Below are positions 1 through 5,546 of a stretch of 7,845 bases of DNA, piece by piece. The DNA is taken from positions 1 to 7,845 of the forward strand of contig JALSIU010000348.1 of assembly GCA_026989715.1 (NCBI GenBank), written 5' to 3'. The stretch comes from Methylomonas sp. GTDB lineage: Bacteria; Pseudomonadota; Gammaproteobacteria; Methylococcales; Methylomonadaceae. The position numbers and the translations under genes are program-made. The notes under the pieces were generated by a model. The model worked only from the letters and a program-made list of their open reading frames with translations, searched no databases and was not told where the DNA came from. How positions within the stretch are numbered: position 1 is the first letter of the stretch; each line of letters opens with the position of its first letter.

Positions 1-684
1 TTTAGGGCTTAAGTGTTGCAAAATTAAGTTGACGCTAAAAGCAATCAATAATAAAAAGATGCCTAAGGCTAAGCCCAGTACAAAATTTCCTTTGCTGGTT
101 TCTAAGGCGATAGCGGTTGTCATGGTACGAGTAACGCCTTGAATATTGCCGCCCAGCATCATGGCCGCGCCGACTTCGCCAATGGCGCGGCCAAAGCCTG
201 TGATGACGGCAGCTAATATGACATAGCGCAATTCATTTAATAGCGGCAGTAGCAACTGCATAGGCGTTGCGCCGAGTGATTTTAAAGTGGGTAGCAGTTG
301 ATTGTCGGCAGATTGGACGGCAACGATGCACATATTAACAATAATGGGTAATATTAAGCATGCTTCGCCAATAATGACTGCTGTTTCTGTGTAAAGTAGA
401 CCCAAATCCCCCAAAATCCCCCGCCGACTAAGTAAACCATAAAAAAGCAAGCCAATCATGACGGTAGGCATTGCCATTAATGTATTCAGTATTTGTAGTA
501 GTAGACGTTTGCCAATAAAATTGTAAATGGCGATATTGATGCCAATGGGAATGGCAATAATGGCGGCACAAGTCGTTGCTATTAAGGCGATTTTCAGTGA
601 TGTCCAGACGATGAGGTAGACTTCGGGGTTAAATTGCAATAGTAATTGTACAGCTGCCAGTATGGCATCGCTAAAGTAGTCCAC
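1..684 (-). CDS. tupB: TupB-type tungstate ABC transporter permease, 3' end cut by window edge
   Basis: Inner-membrane permease subunit of an ABC importer for tungstate (possibly also molybdate); it would work with a binding protein TupA and an ATPase TupC, neither of which is in the window. The 228 codons visible are almost the full usual length of about 230, so only a few C-terminal residues are missing. There are about five hydrophobic segments. Family hallmarks seen are NTLMAMPTVMIGLLFYGLLS (about 67-86), the ATPase-coupling loop LPTLKSLGATPMQLLLPLL (131-149), and GFGRAIGEVGAAMMLGGNIQ (163-182) followed by TRTMTTAIALETSKGNF (185-201), which is typical of TupB and less so of ModB. The start is taken as GTG at 684-682, 4 bases after the moaC stop. 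No Shine-Dalgarno is seen, so translation probably depends on coupling to moaC. A TTG inside moaC is an alternative, less likely start. Tungstate versus molybdate specificity is inferred from family resemblance. Confidence 0.87.
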   Translation of the reverse strand, partial: MDYFSDAILAAVQLLLQFNPEVYLIVWTSLKIALIATTCAAIIAIPIGINIAIYNFIGKRLLLQILNTLMAMPTVMIGLLFYGLLSRRGILGDLGLLYTETAVIIGEACLILPIIVNMCIVAVQSADNQLLPTLKSLGATPMQLLLPLLNELRYVILAAVITGFGRAIGEVGAAMMLGGNIQGVTRTMTTAIALETSKGNFVLGLALGIFLLLIAFSVNLILQHLSPK

Positions 685-688
685 TGCG

Positions 689-1174
689 TTATGTCGAGCT
701 GTTTCGTTGCCAATGTCCTGATTTGCCGCCTGCTTTTTCAAGTAGGCAAATATTTTGAATGCACATGCCGCGATCAACGGCTTTACACATATCATAGATG
801 GTTAGCAAGGCAATTTGCGTTGCGGTAAGGGCTTCCATTTCTACGCCGGTTTGGCCATTGGTTTTTACGGTGGTGTAACAATGTACACGCTTATTTTGCA
901 GGTCGATTTCAAAATTGACTTCCACATGTGTAATCGGTAAAGGGTGGCACAGGGGAATGAGGTCGGCGGTTCTTTTGCTGGCCATAATGCCGGCGATGCG
1001 GGCAATGGCTAAGACATCGCCTTTTTTATGCGCACCGTTTTGGATAAGGGCTAGGGTGTTAGCCTGCATTTCAATATAGCCGGTAGTGACCGCAGTGCGC
1101 TGGGTGATGGCTTTCCTGCCAACATCCACCATATGGGCTTCACCTGATTGATTGAAATGTGTTAATTTAGTCAT
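689..1174 (-). CDS. moaC: Cyclic pyranopterin monophosphate synthase MoaC
   Basis: Cytoplasmic enzyme of molybdenum cofactor synthesis. With MoaA it converts GTP to cyclic pyranopterin monophosphate (cPMP); MoaC takes 3',8-cyclo-7,8-dihydro-GTP to cPMP with loss of pyrophosphate. The 161-residue product has the normal length and aligns with E. coli MoaC without gaps through the active site. It shows HMVDVGRKA near the N-terminus, KKGDVLAIARIAGIMASKRT (50-69), DLIPLCHPLPIT (71-82), TGVEMEALTA (109-118) and IYDMCKAVDRGM (126-137). The catalytic set K51, H77, E112, E114, D128 and K131 is intact, and the C-terminal GGKSG is present. The ATG has no clear Shine-Dalgarno. The gene is divergent from moaDE and is followed at 4 bases by tupB, suggesting one moaC-tupB transcript. 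moaA is not in the window. Confidence 0.97.
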   Translation of the reverse strand: MTKLTHFNQSGEAHMVDVGRKAITQRTAVTTGYIEMQANTLALIQNGAHKKGDVLAIARIAGIMASKRTADLIPLCHPLPITHVEVNFEIDLQNKRVHCYTTVKTNGQTGVEMEALTATQIALLTIYDMCKAVDRGMCIQNICLLEKAGGKSGHWQRNSST

Positions 1175-1243
1175 GATTTAAGAATAGAAGGCAATAAAGT
1201 ATTGAATGTCTCTATATTATCTATTTTTTTTAGCAATGAGTGA
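1175..1243. promoter_or_regulatory. Short AT-rich divergent promoter region between moaC and moaD
   Basis: These 69 bases must hold the start signals for both moaC (minus) and moaD (plus). The stretch at 1213-1220 (TATATTAT) offers -10-like hexamers on both strands, and a T8 run follows at 1224-1231. No convincing -35 partner at normal spacing was found for either direction. No ModE-like inverted repeat and no room for a molybdenum cofactor riboswitch were seen. The call rests mainly on gene arrangement. Confidence 0.4.
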
Positions 1244-1489
1244 ATGCCTGTGGCGATAAAAGTGCGTTATTTTGCGAGTTTAAAAGAATTATTAGGGCGT
1301 GCTGATGATACGTTGGCTTATCAGCAAGGTTTGGTGGTGGCAGATGTGTGGCAACAAGTGGTGCAAGGGCAAAGCATGCCTGAGAATACTCTGGTCGCGG
1401 TCAATATGGAGTATGTTGATTTGCAACATGCGGTGCAGGAGGGGGATGAGGTTGCTTTTTTTCCACCGGTCACAGGTGGGTTGCAGTGA
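1244..1489 (+). CDS. moaD: Molybdopterin synthase small subunit MoaD, with two residues beyond the Gly-Gly tail
   Basis: Ubiquitin-like sulfur carrier that forms molybdopterin synthase with MoaE. Its C-terminal glycine is adenylated by MoeB, thiocarboxylated, and gives sulfur to cPMP. The 81-residue product has the family length and the VAVNMEYV strand (51-58). It also has the conserved tail DEVAFFPPVTGG (68-79), the same PPVTGG as in E. coli. The oddity is that Leu80 (TTG) and Gln81 (CAG) follow the second glycine before TGA, whereas the chemistry needs a free C-terminal glycine. Either the tail is trimmed, or the gene carries a point change (TTG differs from the stop TAG by one base), or this is a sequence error. 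The start ATG has a weak GAG (1238-1240) upstream. The stop overlaps the moaE start by 4 bases. Confidence 0.93.
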   Translation: MPVAIKVRYFASLKELLGRADDTLAYQQGLVVADVWQQVVQGQSMPENTLVAVNMEYVDLQHAVQEGDEVAFFPPVTGGLQ

Positions 1490-1932
1490 TTAAAATTGTC
1501 GAGACTGAATTTGATCCCTATGCAGAAATACAGGCTTATCAGCATGCACAAATGACTTTACGAGGTCAGTATGGGGCGACCGGTGTTTTTGTGGGGACGA
1601 TGCGCGATTTTAATGATGGTGATCAGGTTAAGGGGATGCTGTTGGAGCATTACCCCGGTATGACCGAAAAGCAACTGGCTTCTGTGGTAGCGGATGCGGA
1701 ACAACAGTGGCCTTTATTAGAGAGCTTAGTGGTGCATCGCGTGGGGGCGGTTTATCCGGAGGATGTGCTTGTGTTGGTGGCTATCTGGTCGGTGCATCGT
1801 GGTGAGGCTTTTGATGCGTGCCGTTTTATTATGGAGGCGTTGAAGTCACGCGTGCCTTTTTGGAAAAAAGAAATTCTGGCAGATGATGCTAGCCGCTGGG
1901 TGGCTAAAAATACGGATGGCTATTCGGCGTAG
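1486..1932 (+). CDS. moaE: Molybdopterin synthase catalytic subunit MoaE
   Basis: Large subunit of molybdopterin synthase. It binds the MoaD tail and cPMP and installs the two dithiolene sulfurs. The 148-residue product has the normal length and the signatures GVFVGTMRDFNDGD (33-46, R40), LEHYPGMTEK (53-62), HRVG (84-87), the active-site SVHR (102-105) and LKSRVPFWKKE (119-129). K120 and K127 correspond to the essential lysines K119 and K126 of E. coli MoaE. The start is GTG, overlapping the moaD stop (GTGA), with a good Shine-Dalgarno AGGTGG at 1474-1479. That site lies in the codons for the MoaD Gly-Gly tail, so the two subunits are probably coupled in translation. The C-terminus is a little shorter than in E. 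coli. Confidence 0.96.
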   Translation: MIKIVETEFDPYAEIQAYQHAQMTLRGQYGATGVFVGTMRDFNDGDQVKGMLLEHYPGMTEKQLASVVADAEQQWPLLESLVVHRVGAVYPEDVLVLVAIWSVHRGEAFDACRFIMEALKSRVPFWKKEILADDASRWVAKNTDGYSA

Positions 1933-1938
1933 AACATA

Positions 1939-1976
1939 AACCCCAATATAATGTGCTAGGCAACTATATTGGGGTT
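1939..1976. terminator. Hairpin between convergent moaE and ppa, probable bidirectional terminator
   Basis: A perfect 12-bp inverted repeat has arms at 1939-1950 (AACCCCAATATA) and 1965-1976, with a 14-base loop. It lies 6 bases after the moaE stop and 19 bases beyond the ppa stop. The plus strand has no U-run after the stem. The minus strand continues UAUGUUC directly after the stem's final UU, so the hairpin looks more like an intrinsic terminator for ppa than for moaE. It could also act as an mRNA 3'-end stabiliser. Confidence 0.6.
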
Positions 1977-1995
1977 AGCCTGCTTTATAAAGGGA

Positions 1996-2523
1996 TTATT
2001 TATTATAACGGGCAATGCTGGCAGTGATTTCTGCTTGCGCTTCTTCAATACCAAACCAACCTTCAACTTTGACCCATTTTCCTTTTTCCAAATCTTTGTA
2101 ATGCTCAAAGAAATGGGCTATTTTGTCTAATTCAGATTCAGGGATGTCTAAGTAAGTGTCTACTTTATTGTAGTATTGCGTGAGTTTTTGTACCGGAACC
2201 GCTAGAATCTTGGCATCTTCGCCCGCTTCGTCCGACATTTTTAACACACCAATAGGACGACAACGAATAACGCTACCACCTAGAATAGGCGCAGGTGTGA
2301 TGACCAATACATCGACCGGGTCGCCATCATCGGATAAAGTTTGCGGCACATAACCATAATTGGCTGGGTATTGCATGGCCGTCCCCATAAACCGGTCAAC
2401 TGTTAACGCGCCGGTATCTTTATCGACTTCATATTTTACAGGGTCAGTATAAGCCGGAATTTCAATAATAACATTGATGTCGCTAGGGACATCTTTGCCT
2501 GGAGTAACGTTTTCAAATGACAT
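1996..2523 (-). CDS. ppa: Inorganic pyrophosphatase, family I
   Basis: Cytoplasmic Mg-dependent hydrolase that splits pyrophosphate to two phosphates, pulling nucleotide, tRNA-charging and cofactor reactions forward. The 175-residue product matches the length of the hexameric bacterial enzyme. The active site is complete. It has E21 in IIEIPA, K30 in VKYE, R44 and Y56 (QYPANYGYVP). The signature DDGDPVDVLV (65-74) supplies D66, D68 and D71, and DEAGEDAK supplies D98 and D103. WVKVEGW near the C-terminus fits the conserved phosphate-binding Tyr/Lys region. AGAGAA just upstream of the ATG is a reasonable Shine-Dalgarno. The gene is monocistronic, convergent with moaE and divergent from the next gene. 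Confidence 0.97.
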   Translation of the reverse strand: MSFENVTPGKDVPSDINVIIEIPAYTDPVKYEVDKDTGALTVDRFMGTAMQYPANYGYVPQTLSDDGDPVDVLVITPAPILGGSVIRCRPIGVLKMSDEAGEDAKILAVPVQKLTQYYNKVDTYLDIPESELDKIAHFFEHYKDLEKGKWVKVEGWFGIEEAQAEITASIARYNK

Positions 2524-2560
2524 ATTTAAGTTCTCTTGCGATTAAAATATTAACTAGGTA

Positions 2561-2588
2561 ATTATACGCAATTTCTTTATACTTTCAG
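2561..2588 (-). promoter_or_regulatory. Probable sigma70 promoter of ppa
   Basis: On the minus strand a perfect -10 TATAAT (2566-2561) lies 16 bases from a -35-like CTGAAA (2588-2583; 4 of 6 consensus positions). The predicted start of transcription is near 2554, giving a leader of about 30 bases before the ppa ATG. The plus-strand promoter for the divergent gene must lie in the same 161-170 base gap. TATACT at 2578-2583 is a possible -10 for it but has no clear -35. Confidence 0.55.
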
Positions 2589-2693
2589 CATCTATGTTGG
2601 TCGTTATGATTAAAACAAGGGGACAAGAGAGACAGGCAGGTCTTTATTTGTAATAAATAGATAACGATTGGGTTTGAAAGTGAGGTGAAATGC

Positions 2694-3512
2694 GTGCGCG
2701 GAACATTAGGTAAAATGACGACAGAGTTACAAGAGACCATTCAATATAATTTGCCGTTAGGTGATGCGTCCATTGCATTAAATCCTTATATCGGGCAGGC
2801 CATTAAGCTCAGTTTTACGGGGAATATTCGCTGTGTAAACTGTAGCCGCTCTATTAAAAAGAGCTTTAATCAGGGCTTTTGTTATCCTTGCTTTACCCGT
2901 TTGGCGCAATGCGATATGTGTATTATGAAACCGGAAACGTGCCATTATGAGGCGGGAACCTGTCGTGAGCCGGAGTGGGCGGCGCAATTTTGTTTACAGC
3001 CGCATTATGTGTATTTAGCCAATTCATCTGGTGTGAAAGTGGGCATTACTCGGCACACACAGATTCCGACACGCTGGATAGACCAAGGTGCAGTGCAGGC
3101 ATTGCCTATTTTAAAAGTCGCATCGCGTCTTATTTCCGGCTTGGCTGAGGTCGCCATTGCAGAACATGTGAGTGATAAAACCAGTTGGCAACGCATGTTA
3201 AAAAACTTGCAAGAGCCTGTGGATTTAATGGCAAAGCGAGATGAGTTATTGGCTTTGTGTGCCGAGCCACTTGCGGCGATAAGGACAAAATTTGGTGAGC
3301 ATGCCATTGAGTATCTTGATGATGCGGAGGTGGTTGATATTCAGTATCCTGTCACGCACTATCCGGCAAAAGTAAAATCTTTTAATTTTGATAAAACGGC
3401 TGAAGTGGCGGGGGTATTGCAAGGGATTAAAGGCCAGTATTTATTATTGGATACCGGCGTGATTAATATCCGCAAATTTACAGGTTATGAAGTGGATTTT
3501 GCAGGCGTATGA
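2694..3512 (+). CDS. DUF2797 family protein with an eight-cysteine N-terminal region
   Basis: Member of the uncharacterised DUF2797 family, recognised from the whole-length pattern KM.TEL near the start, HYVYLANSSGVKVGITR, IPTRWIDQGA, TSWQRMLKN, YPAKVKSFNFDKT and GVLQGIKGQYLLLDTG. Function is unknown. With the start used here (272 residues), two four-cysteine groups are visible: C47, C50, C63, C66 and C73, C76, C83, C90. They suggest metal binding, probably zinc. Residues 104-133 (YVYL, then KVGIT, then TRW) resemble the core of a GIY-YIG nuclease fold, which is an inference. No signal peptide is present, so it is probably cytoplasmic. The start is GTG 2694, with GAGGTG (2682-2687) 6 bases upstream. 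GTG 2685 and ATG 2715 are alternatives. Its stop overlaps the deformylase start (ATGA). Confidence 0.88.
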   Translation: MRGTLGKMTTELQETIQYNLPLGDASIALNPYIGQAIKLSFTGNIRCVNCSRSIKKSFNQGFCYPCFTRLAQCDMCIMKPETCHYEAGTCREPEWAAQFCLQPHYVYLANSSGVKVGITRHTQIPTRWIDQGAVQALPILKVASRLISGLAEVAIAEHVSDKTSWQRMLKNLQEPVDLMAKRDELLALCAEPLAAIRTKFGEHAIEYLDDAEVVDIQYPVTHYPAKVKSFNFDKTAEVAGVLQGIKGQYLLLDTGVINIRKFTGYEVDFAGV

Positions 3513-4036
3513 GTCAAGTGCGTGAGATTGTACAGCTAGGGGCGGAGGTATTGCGTTTAACGGCTGCCGAGGTGTTGGATATTCATGCGCCGGTGATACA
3601 AAACGTACTGAGCGATATGTTGACGACATTGGCCGACACTCATGGCGTAGGTATTGCCGCTCCGCAGATTGCTGCTTCTTGGCGTATGCTGGTGGTCGCC
3701 TCTAGGCCATCTGCGCGTTATCCGCATGCGCCGGAAATGCAGCCAACCATTATGATTAATCCGCGCTTTGAGCCAGTGAGTACGGCTAAAGAAAGTGATT
3801 GGGAAGGGTGTTTAAGTATTCCGGGAATACGCGCATTGGTGCCAAGATATAAACAGATTAAAATAAGCTATTTGGATAGGGCAGGGAACGCTGTTGAGCA
3901 ACACTTGAGCGGTTTTATTGCGCGCGTGTTTCAGCACGAATATGACCACTTGGATGGTTTGCTGTATTTGGATCGTGTGCTGGATAATCGCGATATTATT
4001 TCTGAGACTGAGTTCGCTAAATTAATGGCAAAATAG
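3509..4036 (+). CDS. def: Peptide deformylase
   Basis: Metallohydrolase that removes the formyl group from the N-terminal methionine of new proteins at the ribosome. The 175-residue product contains all three family motifs: GVGIAAPQI (46-54), EGCLS (99-103) and QHEYDHL (142-148). Metal ligands C101, H143 and H147 and the catalytic E144 are intact. The start ATG overlaps the DUF2797 stop by 4 bases, and MSQVREIVQLG is a typical deformylase N-terminus. The stretch RALVPRYKQIKISYLDRAGN and the HEYDH form resemble the secondary deformylases common in proteobacteria, rather than the copy paired with fmt. The neighbours here are not fmt, which agrees with a second copy, but the main copy cannot be seen in this window. 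Confidence 0.96.
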   Translation: MSQVREIVQLGAEVLRLTAAEVLDIHAPVIQNVLSDMLTTLADTHGVGIAAPQIAASWRMLVVASRPSARYPHAPEMQPTIMINPRFEPVSTAKESDWEGCLSIPGIRALVPRYKQIKISYLDRAGNAVEQHLSGFIARVFQHEYDHLDGLLYLDRVLDNRDIISETEFAKLMAK

Positions 4037-4049
4037 GCACTTTGATTAT

Positions 4050-4487
4050 ATGGATAAATTTTTAAGTGCCGCCGTGGCAGAAGCGCGTAAAGGCTTGGCA
4101 ACCGGTGGCATCCCGATTGGCTCGGTATTAGTAATTGCCGGCGATATTGTTGCACGCGGTCACAATCAACGAGTGCAAAAAGGGAGTAGCATATTGCATG
4201 CAGAAATGGATTGTTTGGAAAATGCGGGGCGATTGACGGCGGCGGATTATCGACAGGCGACCTTGTATTCCACTTTATCGCCGTGTGATATGTGTAGCGG
4301 TGCGGTGTTGTTATATGGCATTCCTAAAGTAGTTATTGGAGAAAACCGTACTTTCCAAGGGCCGGAGGCGTATCTTAAAGCACGTGGTGTGGATATTCGT
4401 GTAGTGGATAATCCGGCATGCGTACAATTAATGCACGCCTTTATTGCAAATCATGGCACGTTGTGGGCTGAGGATATTGGAGAGTGA
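4050..4487 (+). CDS. Zinc nucleobase deaminase of yeast cytosine deaminase (FCY1) type
   Basis: Member of the cytidine deaminase-like superfamily, probably deaminating cytosine to uracil and ammonia in the cytoplasm for pyrimidine salvage. The 145-residue product has the zinc site H50-A-E52 and SPCDMC (C79, C82). Overall it recalls Saccharomyces Fcy1: GGIPIGSVL, RGHNQR.QKGS, LENAGRL, YSTLSPCDMCSGA, YGIPKVVIGEN and the exact C-terminus EDIGE. Residues matching the cytosine contacts of Fcy1 (N51, E64, F114, W152, D155) are N39, E52, F102, W139 and D142. This argues against TadA, guanine deaminase or cytidine deaminase. The common bacterial cytosine deaminase CodA is an unrelated amidohydrolase. 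It lies 13 bases after def, probably in the same transcript, with no strong Shine-Dalgarno. The exact substrate is an inference. Confidence 0.9.
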   Translation: MDKFLSAAVAEARKGLATGGIPIGSVLVIAGDIVARGHNQRVQKGSSILHAEMDCLENAGRLTAADYRQATLYSTLSPCDMCSGAVLLYGIPKVVIGENRTFQGPEAYLKARGVDIRVVDNPACVQLMHAFIANHGTLWAEDIGE

Positions 4488-4533
4488 TATTTTTGTACCG
4501 GCCATTCTTTATAGACAAATATACTTTTATTTT

Positions 4534-4538
4534 GGAGG
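4534..4538 (+). promoter_or_regulatory. Strong Shine-Dalgarno deciding the cyclophilin start
   Basis: GGAGG lies 4 bases before ATG 4543. It selects this start over an in-frame ATG at 4444, which would lie inside the deaminase gene and put 33 unrelated residues ahead of the signal peptide. Confidence 0.85.
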
Positions 4539-4542
4539 AAAA

Positions 4543-5463
4543 ATGCACAGCATAATGCATAATAAATATATTGTTGGTTTTTTATTGGTATTTGGGTTTT
4601 TTACCGGTATCTCGGTGGCGCATAGTAAGACGCTGGTGGATATGCAAACAAATTATGGCTTAATTACCTTGCAACTAGAAGATGAGATTGCGCCAATTAC
4701 CGTGAGCAATTTCCTGACTTATGTGGATGCAGGTTTTTATGATGGCCTTGTGTTTCATCGTATTATTAAGGGATTTATGAGCCAAGGCGGTGGCTTTAAT
4801 ACGGCGTTGGAAAAACAGGCAACGCGCGCGCCCATTCCATTGGAGTCGAATGTTGGTTTGCAAAATTTGCGTGGTACGATTGCCATGGCACGCACGAGTG
4901 TACCTGATTCGGCCAGTTCACAGTTTTTTATTAATGCGGTCGATAATTCTTTTTTAGATTACCGAGGTGAAAATTCACCCGGCTATGCCGTATTTGGTAA
5001 AGTGATTACGGGTATGGAAGTGGTCGATGCAATTAACCAAGTTGCCACGAATGCCCGTGATTTACCATTAGAGACTGTACTAATTGAGGCGGTACGCCGG
5101 CGTGAGGCACAGTTAAATTTTGCCATGCAAAATAGTTACCGTGCCGGTGATACGTTTACCATTGAACTAGAAGAGACGATGGCGCGTCGTGTTGCGCTCG
5201 ATTTATGGGTGGCGGTATTAATGCCGGATAATCGTTTATTATTTTTTACGGAGCAGGGTGTTGTCAGTACGCCTACTGCTTTTAAGACGGCTGTCCCCAC
5301 AACTGAGACACGGCATGTGATTTATAGCATCCCTGTGCCGGAGGGCTTTTCCGGACAGTACACGCTTGCGGCTGTTTTCAATAAGCAGGGCGCAGGGCTA
5401 GAGCGTTTGACACAGACTTTACGTTCTAATTTGGCAAAAATAACGCTGGAGTTTGTACAGTAA
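4543..5463 (+). CDS. Exported cyclophilin-type peptidyl-prolyl isomerase with an extra C-terminal domain
   Basis: Prolyl cis-trans isomerase, likely periplasmic, helping extracytoplasmic proteins fold. The 306-residue product starts with a signal peptide: a short basic N-terminus, a hydrophobic stretch at about 9-25, and probable cleavage after SVA26 or nearby. The cyclophilin domain spans about 30-185. It has VFHRIIKGFMSQGGGF (70-85; catalytic R73, F78, M79, Q81), ESNVGLQNLRGTIAMARTSVPDSASSQFFIN (101-131) and GYAVFGKVITGMEVVDAI (147-164). The Trp of eukaryotic cyclophilins is replaced, as in E. coli PpiA. Residues 199-306 form an added domain not found in PpiA or PpiB. It looks all-beta (YRAGDTFTIELEE, VALDLWVAVLMPDNRLLFF, PEGFSGQYTLAAVF, SNLAKITLEF), like a sandwich-type module in other exported proteins. 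The domain's function is unknown. A gap of 55 bases separates it from the deaminase, so co-transcription is possible but unproved. Confidence 0.93.
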   Translation: MHSIMHNKYIVGFLLVFGFFTGISVAHSKTLVDMQTNYGLITLQLEDEIAPITVSNFLTYVDAGFYDGLVFHRIIKGFMSQGGGFNTALEKQATRAPIPLESNVGLQNLRGTIAMARTSVPDSASSQFFINAVDNSFLDYRGENSPGYAVFGKVITGMEVVDAINQVATNARDLPLETVLIEAVRRREAQLNFAMQNSYRAGDTFTIELEETMARRVALDLWVAVLMPDNRLLFFTEQGVVSTPTAFKTAVPTTETRHVIYSIPVPEGFSGQYTLAAVFNKQGAGLERLTQTLRSNLAKITLEFVQ

Positions 5464-5482
5464 ATAGAGGTGATATCAGTCC

Positions 5483-5510
5483 TTGTATTTACTTGTTTTA
5501 AGGCTTTAAT
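5483..5510 (+). promoter_or_regulatory. Candidate promoter for the UPF0182 gene
   Basis: A -10-like TTTAAT (5505-5510; 5 of 6 consensus positions) lies 16 bases after a weak -35-like TTGTAT (5483-5488; only the TTG matches). It sits in the 83-base gap before the UPF0182 gene and directly before a C8 run, where transcription would start. No terminator for the cyclophilin gene is visible, so read-through is also possible. Confidence 0.3.
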
Positions 5511-5518
5511 CCCCCCCC
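5511..5518 (+). repeat. C8 homopolymer tract in the leader of the UPF0182 gene
   Basis: Eight consecutive cytosines lie 28 bases before the start codon, in otherwise AT-rich spacer. Such tracts are slippage-prone in replication and in sequencing. The tract is outside any reading frame, so length change could affect only transcription or the leader. Confidence 0.9.
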
Positions 5519-5546
5519 TCGACCACTTTTTTGGGAACGCATAATA

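Noticed and set aside
646..828. Plus-strand frame of 60 codons across the moaC-tupB junction
   Set aside because: Shadow of the two minus-strand genes; no start signal and no similarity to a known protein.
1175..1243. Possible molybdenum cofactor riboswitch or ModE operator before moaC/moaD
   Set aside because: The spacer is only 69 bases, shows no extended conserved stem structure and no matching inverted repeat.
1235..1258. Seven-codon reading frame (ATG AGT GAA ... TAA) overlapping the moaD start
   Set aside because: Too short, no distinct ribosome binding site, and explained by chance in an AT-rich spacer; leader-peptide control cannot be argued from this.
1299..1551. Overlapping open frames on both strands across moaD and the moaE start
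   Set aside because: Their translations are rich in Cys, Trp and Met without any family pattern, while moaD and moaE in the other frames are unmistakable.
2524..2693. Possible small RNA or extra gene between ppa and the DUF2797 gene
   Set aside because: Only promoter-like AT-rich sequence and short runs are visible; no hairpin with a U-run and no coding frame with support.
2778..3307. Two antisense open frames within the DUF2797 gene
   Set aside because: No recognisable motifs, no start signals, and entirely inside a gene with conserved protein sequence.
3931..4155. Antisense frame across the def-deaminase junction
   Set aside because: Covers two conserved sense genes and shows no motif or promoter of its own.
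4444..4542. In-frame upstream ATG extending the cyclophilin by 33 residues
   Set aside because: It lies inside the deaminase gene, lacks a ribosome binding site and would bury the signal peptide; GGAGG before ATG 4543 decides the start.
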